The notes below the pieces were generated by a model. It saw nothing but the letters and a program-made list of their open reading frames with translations. It did not search any database and was not told the DNA's origin. A DNA stretch of 64,000 nt, taken from the NCBI GenBank assembly GCA_004009845.1, contig RMBW01000007.1:124001-188000 (forward strand), in the 5' to 3' direction. A program made the translations under genes and the position numbers. This document shows, piece after piece, positions 47,004-58,939 of the stretch (positions are counted from its first letter, which is position 1; each line of letters starts with the position of its first letter). The DNA is from Davidsoniella eucalypti. Its lineage: Eukaryota; Ascomycota; Sordariomycetes; Microascales; Ceratocystidaceae.

Positions 47004-47778
47004 AACGTCCGTATTTAGTATAGCAACAGCCGTTTGAACAATGACGCCCACCTCTTCTCTTCTTTGGAAGGATAGCGCCAAGCCATTATGGGATGTGTAT
47101 GTGATGTAATAGAAATTATATGCCGTGTATGACATGCTAAGTCAGCTTAGACCAGATGCCGTCCTTGGTATTATCATTCCAGGTAGTTCGGCTGGGAGCA
47201 TGTCGTTTTCTTTGTGTAATGCTAGCCGAGATACTTGAGCACAATGTACCTTTTCCATTATATACATCATTGAAGCTAATCACTACCGCTGCCATTGTGC
47301 CAGCCAATCAGCGCTCTTGATCAAACGTCAAAGAAGTCAAAGAGCGACCTGGTCTTTTCTTATTGGTAGCTTTGGGATGATATGTAGGCCTTGATGTTGT
47401 TTCTAGATAGCGACGGAGGGGGTAGTCAGTTTAACTTGATCAAAGAAATGTAGGCTTTATTGCCAAGTGATATAATGTCCGCTCCCGAGTTGTTCTTTGC
47501 ACCATGGTTTCTTTCTTTCTTGGGCCTATCTTTGTATTATTATACGATTCAGCTTCAATTTTGACCAGCTACAACCGCCAACTATACCTTTTGTCTTTTT
47601 TCCCCTTTCTTTTTATATCTTTAGACTTAGGCACTATTCAGCATATCGGCTGAGCTGTTTCTTCGAGAATTTCGACCCTAAACACTCTATTGCCGTTGCT
47701 TTCAAGGTATGAAGAACGAACTACTTTCCCATGAAATCATCTCACATAAGCTAACAGCTAGCATTTTAGGTTGTCGCC
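47004..47778. other. intergenic and 5' leader of the coiled-coil gene
   Basis: 775 bp with T-rich sequence at 47500-47640. The final part contains a probable leader intron, listed separately. No gene seen. Confidence 0.5.
47707..47769 (+). other. probable 5' UTR intron
   Basis: CAAG then GTATGA donor, GCTAAC branch site and TTTTAG acceptor, 63 nt long, ending nine bases before the ATG at 47779. Signals and spacing match the coding introns in this window. Confidence 0.55.
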
Positions 47779-50700
47779 ATGAATATCCCAGATGGCGATG
47801 TCGATATCATTTGGGATACAGACTGGCATGCCAGCCATGTCACCAATGCTAACTTTATGCTCGATACTGGGCATGCCCAGTTCAAGAAGCCTCTGGACGA
47901 TGATCCAGCGCTCGATAACCCGTCGTCCGAGATGATCAAGGCCGAGGCTAGCCTTGCCAAAGGCCTCCGTGGCGTTGATAACAAACCCTGGACCGGTCTT
48001 GAAGGCCCACAGGAGAATACCGAATTACTACAAGACCCCGCTACCGGCAAAATCCTCGCACCTATGCCTGGTTCATCGGTATTGTCTCTTGCCGAAGATC
48101 GCTTCCTCAATGTCCCGGAAGGCACCGATCTGCACCAACAGTATTCGCTTTGGCTCAACCTCATCAGTACCTTTGGCACCACCGAGCAGGCTATGATCAG
48201 TTTGCACAAGCAGACCACTGTGCCGATGTGGTTTGCGCAGAAGCTATTGCGTACGCTGCAGGGTCAGATAGTCGATGAATCCTCCATGCACATTGAAACG
48301 TCCAACATCATCGACTTCCATCGCCACATCGACGCTTGTAACATGGCCGCCATGCAGCCCAACACACTTCACAAAAAGCGCCTCGAGCTGCTCCGAGAGA
48401 ACCGGGCTCGTCTCGACACCATGAACTCCAAGCTTGCCATGATGGACTACGAGATCCGCCAGCGCAAGCTTCGCTTCGATATCTTCCGGGAGATCCATGA
48501 AACCTATGTCAATACCACCAGGAGTGGACACTCTTTGGTGGAACAGGCCGAGAAGGAGCTTAGTAAGATCACAAATCGCCATTGCAATAAGATTCTCTGC
48601 AGATGCGAACGTTTAGTTATATGGGAACCGTATCCGTCCAACTTGAATGTGTTTCTGAGCCGTGACCGTGTTGGCCAATTCTTTGGGGTAGCAGGCAGCG
48701 ATGTTGCCAAAATTGAGCGCGGTATTCAGTTCGACCTCAAGTCTGCGAGTGCTCCGACTGAGGACCAGATCAAGCATATTCGCTATCATGGCCTAGTACG
48801 CTTCGTCAATGGCATGTTTAGCATCTCGACGTACCAAGACATATTCGAAGGCATCAAGGCTGAGCGCGCACGTATCGCCGGTGTCGTAGACGACCTTATG
48901 CGCTGTGCTACCTCTTTGAGTATCGAGGCTCATATGTATGGCCAGCGGGAAGACGACAGCAGACTCATTCGTCCCTCGGGAATATCGCAGTCGGGCGTGG
49001 CTCAAGTTGACACTCAAGCTAAGAAAGCCCTCCTGGGCTACGACTATGAAGTTACGGCGGACACTAGTCGTGACTACTACCAGAGTCTTCTAGATTTGGT
49101 TATCGTAAGATCTGTTCCGGGATGGAATATGAACTCTTTTCTGCTATTCCAAGTCAGCTTCCTACTAGCATTCATCCGCCAGTTCTGCAAGCCGGATTCC
49201 CATGCCCACTTGCCTGGAATGTGGCGGGCCATCACCAAGGGCCGTATAGCCCAGATGAACACCAAGAGCAAGCCCGAGAACGACAACTATCCGGCCGCAG
49301 AAACATATAGCAATGCCATCGATCCCGACGTCGTTGAGCTCGTCAAGCTGAACCAGAGTGATAGTACTTGGGTCCTCGAGCACGGCAAGTTTATCTCGTT
49401 GGACGTTGAGCCCTCTACAACGGCCGTGTCAGAATTTGATCACGATAAAGCAGCCGCGAACGCAAAAGCACAGCATGAGCTAATCCAGAACACTGCGATA
49501 AACATCAACGTCAAGCACAGGCTGGAGATGCGGCATCTACGCCGCGAATTCGAAGAGGAGAAAAAGCGCCTGGAGGGTCTCCTAGAAGACATGCGTATGG
49601 CACTAGGCGAGGTCATGGCCAAGACGAAACAGGGAAAGCTCCCTTCGATCAAATCGCTACTGGACGATCGGAACCGCATCCGTGAGCAGGTGGTTCTCGA
49701 GTACGAAGACCGAATCACCGAGCTGAACCGCGATATCAAGCTCCGCGACGAGGAGATCCATAAGCTCAACGCTGGACGCGCCAAAGGCAAAGGCAAGGTT
49801 CACAAGGATGGCAAGTTCAAGTCAGAGACTGCCAAGCTTCGTGCCGAGCACAAATTCCTACTCCAGAGCTACAAAGAGCTGGCGAAGCAACATGAGGAGC
49901 AGTTCATCTACAGTGGCCTGGGTGACCATAAGTCAAGCAACGACAACAGAGAAGACAGACATGAGCTGATCAAACAATGCCACAATATCAGTTCAGCTCA
50001 CATTTACAAGAGCGATCTCATGGCGAAGGCCATGAAAGAGCTGACGGGCGGGGTAGAGGTGGCGAGCATCATCACCACCTATCAAAGAAAACTTAGTGAT
50101 GTAATCGAAAAGGAACGGAAGGTCAAAGAGCGCGAGCTGCTTGCACAAGCACATCGCGTCGGCGACAACTGCGCCCGGGAGTTTGTCGTCCCCAAGCTAC
50201 GCGATATCGCCCATCGTCTCCAAACATTCTACGACGAGTTCGAAGATAAGGTCTTCCGCGAAGTCGGCGGAAGGGAAAATGCGGCATCGGCCTTCTTAGG
50301 CCACATCTTTGATAAGCGGAAAGGACAGCTCGACAGCGTCATGAAGGCCATGATCGAGACGATTGACGGCGTTGCGGTCTCACAGTCGTCGGACGAGGAG
50401 CTCCCGACTCCGGAAACAATGTACAAGAATCTTTACCAGCTGAGATTCCAATTCACAGATAGTAAGTCCTGTATGAAAATGCCATAAAGACGTTGGAATT
50501 GGTCACTAATCACCTGTTGGCGACGTTGTAGAAACGAACGAAGCTGCCAAATACAAGAATGCCCTCCTTGATATCCAACAGGCATGGGATAAACATGGCG
50601 ATACGCTACCTCCGGCAATGATGAAGCAGTTCAAAGACAAGAATTTGGCTACATTCCAGCCTCGGCAGTTCGTACTTCCAGTGCTGGATATCTCTGAGAG

Positions 50701-53035
50701 AATCATCGACACAGATGCACTTACCCGCCGGTTCGTTTCACTCAAAAGAGAAGCCGACCTCAGCCAAAAGAAGTGGTGGAAGGCCCGCGAATTCCTCTTC
50801 GGCGAGCTCCAGAGCGTCAACCGAGAACGCCAGCGGGAAATACGCAGCTTTTCCCAGGCCATCAAGCGGGCTACGGCGGCCCAAGAAGCGTCTCTCGTCA
50901 TGGTGAGAAACATGCAGGCCAACTACGGCAAGACTATCAAACTCCTCAACGAGCGCCACTTGCAGAACATTCTCGGCTTCACTGAACGCGCCAAAACCGC
51001 AGAGCTATACACGAACGAGGCCACGAACAGGGCCATAGCCAGCGAGCAGAACCTAAAAGTACTCGAAATCAAGCATCTTGCGCTGCGAGAATCCGAGGAC
51101 GGCAAACTAGCCCTCAAGAATGAAGCCTACCAAGCCTTGGAAAGCGTTATCCAGAACGTCAAGAAGAAGCACATCCAGCAACTTCGAGATGCGCAGACCG
51201 AAGAGGCCCGTCTGAGGACTCAGCTTGCCAACATGACAGACCAATACCAATCCGAACGCGACCAGACTGCCGATGGAGAGATGCGTCTCGCCCAGGCTGA
51301 GGCCACCAGTCTGAAAGCTATCGAAGATCTCAAGGCCGCAATGTCCCAGAGTATGGCGGAGCAGCAGGCTCTCAGAGACAGAAACGTAGAGCTCGAAGTT
51401 ACATGTATCGATCTGTCTGCCGAGATAACCAAGATCCAGAGTGACCGGCAGGAGATTGAGAACGATATCGAGACCAACCACATCAAGCAGGACGAACTCC
51501 GTACCCGTGCCGAGCTTCTTGAAGTCAAACACCTCGATTCCGACCTCACCAAAGACACCCGCACGATTCAAATACAGGTTCTGCGGGAGACCATGACTCC
51601 CTTAATCAATTTGATTCAGCGGAACAACCCATCCGCCGAGAGTATCATCGGAATGATAAAGGAACGCACCGACAACGCCATCGAAAATTGCGTTACTCGC
51701 TGCGATAAGAAGATCAAGGAAGTGGTCCACGGCATGGAAGGCCGGCTTCAGCTGAAATGGGATAACGAGACCCTGTATCAGAGCATTATGGAGCGCTACT
51801 CTCATGCAAGCCTTGAGCGCAAATGCAAGATTCTCAGCGCTGAAGTGAGTCGGCAAAGACTGGAACTTGGCATAACGGCTGCCTCGTTCGAGACCTCCCA
51901 GCTTGAGATTGCAAAGTTGCAGAAGCGCATCAGCGAGCAGGCCAACCTCATCGATCCCCTACCGGAAGGCCACCCCTTCAAAGCTATGCTATCGACAGTT
52001 CTAACGAAGCAGGCTGAAAACTTCGCGGCAGCCTTCAAGTCTTTGCAGCAGGCATCGGCAGCACTCGACAGAGCCACGTCTGCCATTCCCACCGGTAAAA
52101 CAGCTGCTGGTGGTGCTCCAGGTCAAGCATCTACCGCTGTTGTTCCAGGTTCTGCTAGTTCGTTGTTGTCTCCCACGGGTTTCAAAGCCCCTCCAATGAA
52201 GCCGACGAGTTTCGAGAAGCTCTTCCGGGAGTTTGCTACCGGTAACTTCCACGAGGGTCCCGACGGTTCTATAGAAGACCCCCAAAACGTCACCAACTCG
52301 CGCGTCTTCTGGGAGATGTATGAGTTCTTGCTTCAGCGCACCGCCATTGCAAGTCTTGTCAGCAGGCATTCGTATGATCAGGCTAACGAAGCTATCATTA
52401 ATATACGTGACTGGATGAAGGCAGAAGCCCCGAACCTCATAAACCTTAATTCGATCTACCGGAACGAGGTTGAGGGAACAATCTATGTTCTAGAGGCATT
52501 CAACGAGGTCAATCACGGCCGAGTGGATCTTGCGCAAGATGCACGGCGTTACGCCAATTCTTTTGTCCCTCAAAATTGGACCAACAAGGCCTACGTCAAG
52601 ATGTACAGGGCCATGGTAGCAAGCGTCAATAAACTTGCCAAGGAACGCACCAAGAACCCATATATCGGCTCGAACATGCACCAGTGCACCTGCCGTGCCC
52701 AGGTATTCCACTGCTCTCACCACACTATGCTGGCGCCGGAGCCCACGGCGGAAGACGAGCAGGAGCAGCGGGTTTGCGAGTGCCGCTATGAGCACGTCAT
52801 CATCCCCTGCGTCAGCCACAAGCGCGAGTTCCGGGAACAGGTTGATCATGCTGCTGCACAGCAACGTCTCACGCGCAAAGCAGTGTATTCAGAGCACGAT
52901 ATGGTGGTTAGACGAGCCCTATCTCTTGCTCAAGGAGCCTCAGACGAGGGCTTTGAGAATCTTCTCAACGTCTTTGGCCCGGCGGAACACCGATGGAATA
53001 GCAACCGAAATCTCGTCGATCCGTCTCAGCAGTAG
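47779..53035 (+). CDS. very large coiled-coil protein of unknown function
   Basis: About 1728 residues from exons 47779-50461 and 50532-53035. The intron (GTAAGT donor, TGTAG acceptor) joins RFQFTD to KTNEAAKYKNA in frame. No catalytic motif is visible. Long heptad-rich helices are predicted at about residues 200-260 (KKRLELLRENRARLDTMNSK), 590-700 (RHLRREFEEEKKRLEGLLED) and 930-1290 (second exon). The region 260-560 looks globular. Near the C-terminus there is a Cys/His-rich segment: CTCRAQVFHCSHH from Cys1613, and CECRYEHVIIPC ending at Cys1654, which could bind zinc. The architecture suggests a scaffold, cytoskeletal or organelle-linked protein, but I recognise no homologue and assign no role. 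Coding character is strong and continuous. Confidence 0.82.
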
Positions 53036-54436
53036 ATGCGAGGTGGTATTTCTAGCTAGCGAAAATACCAACGGGGCATATATACACCGTTAATGAAGGG
53101 CTATCGCCGGGCAGCCTTTCGAACATGGTCGAGTAAAAGAGTCTAGACGGAACAAACATTGGTAGCTGTTTTATATGTCTAGTAGTTGGAATTTGCCGTT
53201 GCCGTGTCTTGATACAATGTTGGTTATCTGATTTTGATTATGTTTATTTGTTTAACTAGTAGTAGTTGAAACTTATCTTTTGTTTATTAGATCTATTACT
53301 ACACCAATATGTGACGTGACATATTCAATAATATTGTAAACAAGAAGTGCGGATGCATTAGGGTTAGAGTAACATCAATAGGGCTTTCCGGTACCAAACC
53401 CTTACTAATACATATTGACCGCCTCTTCACGTATATGTGAAGCCCTATGATCATACAACGCCAAATGAATTGGGTTAATTGCATGAGTTCAATGCTACTC
53501 AATCATTCTACATGCCGAACTCATACTTTCTTGAAATTGTTGCGTCGTACAGAGAGAGTGAACAGTTGCTAACTGGGGTAAATGTAACGCCTGAGCCCAT
53601 GACGCTTGTTATATTCTGTTTGAAAGAAGAGCCCTGAATGAAAGAGCTTATGTTACAATCACTGGTGTCACTTATGTTGATATACGTGCGGGCAATGGTC
53701 GTTTGAAGAGGCGAAGGTCGCATGATACCATTCCATTATGATACTATAGGTAAAAGTCTAGTAGGGCAACACTTCTTAAATTTTGGCACTTGTTCATGAG
53801 TAGTGATATATAGATAATGTTGATAGAAATCCAAGATAGATCTTTTTCGTCTTATCAGATACTTAGACTTACCCAAGGAACTTGAGATGACAAGCTGGCG
53901 ACATGGTTTTAATGATCCCGACTTCACAACGACACTTGAGACAACCACGACTTTGAGGCTCGAATAAACATGATGACGGTGACTTTATTTATAGTCTAGA
54001 GATTATCTAAGAGTTACTTTTTGACTCCGGGCGAAGCCGTGTTTTCTGGCACCAATTTTCTATGTTTCTAGTATCCGGGACTGCTCAGACTAGCCTGGCA
54101 TCCATCCCTTTTACAGTAGCAACACCTACGTCTCCTCTCAAACAAACATGCCAAATGGCTGTATTCTGATTGACATAAATTATAAATTATGGAAAAGGAT
54201 TGATGTTCATGGTGACAATTGCTACTATTGCTACTCGAAATGAAGGCCGTTCAAAAGGAAGCCGCTCGGCTTATAGCTAGTTTAGGGTCCTATAGTCAAC
54301 TACTTTAAAAACTATTAGTTAGTCAAAGTGAACGTTTCATGATTCTTAAATGCCGTGACTTTTCATATGCCATTTATCGATCATGTTAGTATATGGTAAC
54401 AACGAATCAATGTTAAGCTTTCATCCATACATTACG

Positions 54437-54720
54437 CCGTATGGAGTGCACCTAACTAGGCAAATGTACATTTTGTTGTTTTTTATTCCAACCAGCTACA
54501 TAGGCCAATATCATCATTCTCTATGTAGATGTTCTCTAGAATTGGAACTTTGCTACTAATACATGGTGTGCAGAGGCTGATTATCTTGATCAGATACCAA
54601 GGCATGTCCTGAATAGGCAAGTCAAGCATTGTTCGGTATAGCCAGCGCCACTCTATTACATAATATTCGACTAGTATTACTGCCCCTGTTTGTCACTATC
54701 ATTCTCATGTAATTGTAGTG
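54437..54720. repeat. tandem direct duplication, copy 1
   Basis: Starts near ATGGAGTGCACCTAACTAGG and ends at CATGTAATTGTAGTG. It aligns over its whole length to copy 2 at 54727-55012. Visible differences are a few short indels and substitutions, several of them C/T or G/A. Non-coding; not matched to a known element. Confidence 0.85.
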
Positions 54721-54726
54721 CTATGC

Positions 54727-55012
54727 GGCCTTATGGAGCACCTAACTAGGCAAATGTACACTTTGTTGTTTTTCATTCCAAACCAGCTAGACATAGGCCA
54801 ATATCACGGTGTTCTCTCTCTATGTAGATGTTCTCTAGAATTGGAACTTTGTTACTAATACATGGTGTGCACAGGCTGATTATCTTGATCAGATATCCTG
54901 AATAGGCAAGTCAAGCATTCGGTATAGCCAGCGTCACTCTGTTATATACATCTGTAGAATAGTCGACTAGTATTGTTACCCCTATTTACTATCGTTCATG
55001 TAATTGTAGTGG
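54727..55012. repeat. tandem direct duplication, copy 2
   Basis: Second copy, starting near TTATGGAGCACCTAACTAGG. It shares long identical runs with copy 1, for example ATGTAGATGTTCTCTAGAAT and TGATTATCTTGATCAGATA. A 16-base segment around AAGGCATG of copy 1 is missing or altered here. Confidence 0.85.
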
Positions 55013-57276
55013 TATAACCCGGGAACTTATTATCGCCCTTTGGATTCTGTGCTGTGTCCGATAATTGAGCCGGAGCATATGAGGTTTTTTTTTTTTTTTT
55101 TTTTCTCCCTTCCTATTTTCCTATTCACAATATAATGCTATATCGTCTCTTACTTAAGCCAACTATTAATTAACCTTGTACATATAGTTTTATTTATTTT
55201 TTTCGATCCTTAGTTTCAGCCGTTATTTCGGCATTTTGTCACTTGCTCTACTTTAGATGCATATCTTTTTCGATCTAAATTCAAATTTTATATGAGCTTA
55301 GTCGTACATTTGGTTGGGGCTTGATTATCTGATTGATTAGGCGGTTGAGCCGACAGCCAGGTAAAAAAAAAAAATTTAATTCATTTATCTTATGGAGCTA
55401 TAGAGCTATGAAGATTAAAGCCAGGTAAATTATTAGCGGCGATCTATCACTGGCCTAAAACTTGCCTTAATCAGGTAGATATTTTATCTAATACATATAC
55501 ATACATATGCACCTTCTAGTGCATGTCTTTGATCTAAGCCATAGTTGTAGTTGTGTCAGTGAATAATTGCATGTTATCTGAGAATATTAGTTACTAGATA
55601 CTCAATACATACATATATAGAGTAGCGTCCAATCAAGCTATTCACGTAGGATATAAGCTACACTATATGCTACAACTCAATGCAAAGTTTGACTCTGCTC
55701 GAGAAATAAACTATTAGGGTTGGACTAATGCAGACCTCGGGTAACGTTAGGTCATGTCTCTATATGTATATTATACAAATTAATAGACAGGCATCTCTAT
55801 CAACTACTTTTAGAGACTAACACCTAATAGGATAAGCTTCCCCCACTTCAGACCACAGCGGGTAGATTGATAGTGGGCACTACGTTTTGGATAGCGGCAT
55901 TATATCCAGATGCTTGTTTGACGGCTACGGCCGGGTCGTTTAGTAATGCATTGGGAAGATATCCTTCTAGTCCTCTGCTGCGCCACTATCCGGCCTTTCT
56001 TCCGAATTATCCTTCTTTGCTATTCTTTACCGCGTCTTCGCGATATCATGATCGTAACGAGATGTGGGACGGCCGTACGGTCTTCATAATGATAGATAGC
56101 CTCCACTAATTCTCTTGCTTCAAGAGAAGCCACCTGACCAAATAACAAGTACTCACATCTATAACTAATAGTAGTTATTCTTTGGTCAATACTAAAACCC
56201 CAAGCCTGCATTTCCCGATGGATACTACTAGAATGACACCACGAATATAATACAACCGAATCCGGTACGATACTTTACATTATACATCCTGACCCATATC
56301 TCACTAGTGCCAGTACCATTAAAGTACACAAACATCATGCTATTACACGAGGTGTATGCACATATATGTAAACGTCTTAGACGAAGTGAGTACTAGCTAC
56401 TATATACTTGATAAATCATATTTTCTACAAGTGACCGTTACTGTAGTCAAAGATATTACTACCTTCCCAACAAACCACTACGTGTTTCTACTGAAGACGA
56501 AATGGAGGCTTAGTTTACCTAAGTGGGCAATAGAGGGCATCAGCCATCCATCAAGTATCTCGCATATTTCCTACCCTACAGCTAACTCGGAATGGCGATC
56601 ATGCAATAGCAAGCTAAAGACTATGTGCGGAATACAGATGCCGTCAAATAGTAAAGATATATTGATATCAGAGGCTGTCATTTGTTATTTTCCATGTCAA
56701 AGTCTTTGCCTGATGTTGGTAAAATACGACCGTAGGGCAATTTAAAGTTCGAGATCTATTCTACGAAATAAAGGGATGTAGGCCCTTGGAATAATCAGCA
56801 TGTTGTAATGTTTGTATGTAACTAACTCTATACCATAAACGACGATTTAGATATATACTGGCATAGCTGGGTGGATGTTGTACATTTTTGGTAAACGAGA
56901 AGATGATTAACAAAACCTTGGAAAGGCCATATATGTAAACACTATAGAGACATGGTACCGCATGGGGCATTCTTTCTCGTATGGTAGAGCCATTGTACTA
57001 TTACAGGCCAAAACAATGCATACATAGAATAACTATTAGTTGCTGGATCTAAGACCGGTTATCATCAAGGCGTTGGTTGTTGTATTAAAAAAGTTCCAAC
57101 TCTCTTGATTGATGCTACCCATCTTCGTTCCGGACCTCATGAGAAAGAGAATGGTATGTTTCTGGTTTCTCCACCTATTAGACCATTAGTTGCTTTCATA
57201 GATATATGTTTTCCTTATATCTTGGGTTTTTTTTATATCTATTATGTGGTTATTGATGCCTCTTTTATCTTGCTTG

Positions 57277-57647
57277 GACTTGTAAATATCAGTTAGTGCC
57301 TGTAGATCAAGAAAAGCACAAGGTAATAAAAAGAATAATACGACTCGAGCCAAGATATTGGGGAGCTTAGACAGTGCTCAGTGTATTATACGCACCCTGC
57401 TCTGGTTTTGGTGCCAACTTTAGTACATAAAGCCCGTGCTATTAGAGCAAGCCGGCTAGATCTTTGAAGTCCTGATGAAGATAAGATAACAAGAATCATG
57501 TTTGCCCAAGATCAATCATGTCAAAGAGGGGCTATGTTCTTGCCGATAATTGTATTTTTTTAATTTGCGGTTTTCATCTTTTTTGTCTGTCCAGGTTCTC
57601 TCGTGTTAAATTTCTACGACCTCATCTATGAAGAGACCTCGGTTTAG
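57277..57647 (+). repeat. long inverted repeat, left arm
   Basis: About 370 bp, reverse-complementary to 58005-58375. Identity is highest between GCCTGTAGATCAAGAAAAGC (near 57298) and AAATTTCTACGACCT (near 57622). The outer and inner ends are more diverged. No target-site duplication or transposase was found. Confidence 0.85.
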
Positions 57648-58004
57648 AATATATATCTTCTAGAATAAAATGGCAAAATCAGCCTTTTATCCTACAAAGA
57701 CTGTGTTACATCTCTTGTCTTAATAAGCCGCTAGATTCGACATCTGCCCATACTTCCCATATTTCTTTCTTACAGACGTTTTATTCGGTATTATGTGTTT
57801 CTTAACTAACTCTGTAAGGTAGTATGTATACTCTATATCTTGACAGCAGGCCAAGCCCGCGTTACCTTAGCTAAACCAATGAAAAAACAGTACTAAAGGA
57901 TACCGCACGGTAGCTTTTGTGATGCAATTATCAATCAACATATAGAGTACAAAGGTACTCAACAGATAATATTAGTCAGCAGGAGATCTTGGAAGAGATC
58001 AAAG

Positions 58005-58375
58005 CTAAACCAGATTCTAGTGGATGAAGGTCGTAGAAATTTAACACGAGAGAACCTGGACAGACAAAAAAGATGAAAACCGCAAATTAAAAAAATACAA
58101 TTATCGGCAAGAACATAGCCCCTCTTTGACGTGATTGATCTTGGGCAAACATGATTCTTGTTATCTTATCTTCATCAGGACTTCAAAGATCTAGCCGGCT
58201 TGCTCTAATAGCACGGGCTTTATGTACTAAAGTTGGCACCAAAACCAGAGCAGGGTGCGTATAATACACTGAGCACTGTCTAAGCTCCCCAATATCTTGG
58301 CTCAGGTGTATTATTCTTTTTATTGCCTTGTGCTTTTCTTGATCTACAGGCACTAATTGAGATATATTCACAAGT
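58005..58375 (-). repeat. long inverted repeat, right arm
   Basis: Mirror of the left arm across a spacer of about 357 bp (57648-58004). Differences between the arms are few and include T/C changes such as ATCATGTC versus ATCACGTC. Transcription through both arms would give a long double-stranded hairpin RNA. The short minus-strand open frame at 58183-58398 lies in this arm and has no recognised domain. Confidence 0.85.
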
Positions 58376-58939
58376 TCAATAAAAAAACGTATTCTCACTA
58401 AGCCAAGTAGTTCTTTGCTTCATTACGGCCTGGCCTTGGGTTAGTCTGGAGGCCACGACTTCCAACAGTTTGGCCAAGTCCTGCTTATAATTGTATTTTT
58501 CACGACTATGCATTCACTAATGTCCTATAAGAAATTGAATGGCATTCTCTATGGCAGGGAGCAGACAAGAGGATTAAGGAACGAAGGGGTGTCGATATAT
58601 ATTACGGACAAAGCTTCGTCGGCAAAATACAAGACGTCTATCAAGTAAAAGTTGTAACGGAACGTCTTTGGGTTTAAGAAAGACCTTTAGTATATGGCGA
58701 TTTATAAAAGACCTTGGGCTCCTCTTCCCTTGAACGTGTAGATCTATCTTTGCTTCGATCTTCATCATCCAAACTCTCCCGTCTCGTTTGTATTTTTTGT
58801 ACCTTATTTGAGTGTTTTGTCAACTATACGACTGTTTGATTTGCTTCTACTATACCCTTTAGCTTTCAGCTATCTTGACTGTCTAGTCCATCTGTACTAT
58901 CATACTATCTTACAGCCTCGGCTCGCGGAACAAGCCACT

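Larger units (their letters stand above)
53036..58939. other. 5.9-kb gene-poor, repeat-bearing interval
   Basis: AT-rich, with no domain-bearing frame. It contains a tandem duplication of about 290 bp, an inverted repeat of about 1.1 kb overall and a T22-24 run near 55086-55104 (each listed separately or here). A GC-richer patch lies at 55860-56110 with a short open frame of no recognisable type. The last 130 bases form the leader of the ferric reductase gene. Confidence 0.55.

Noticed and set aside
49440..49796. Arg/Ser-rich minus-strand frame inside the coiled-coil gene
   Set aside because: It is a shadow of the Glu/Lys/Arg-rich plus-strand codons.
57277..58375. Inverted repeat considered as a complete DNA transposon
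   Set aside because: The 357-bp spacer has no transposase-like frame and I could not find a target-site duplication.
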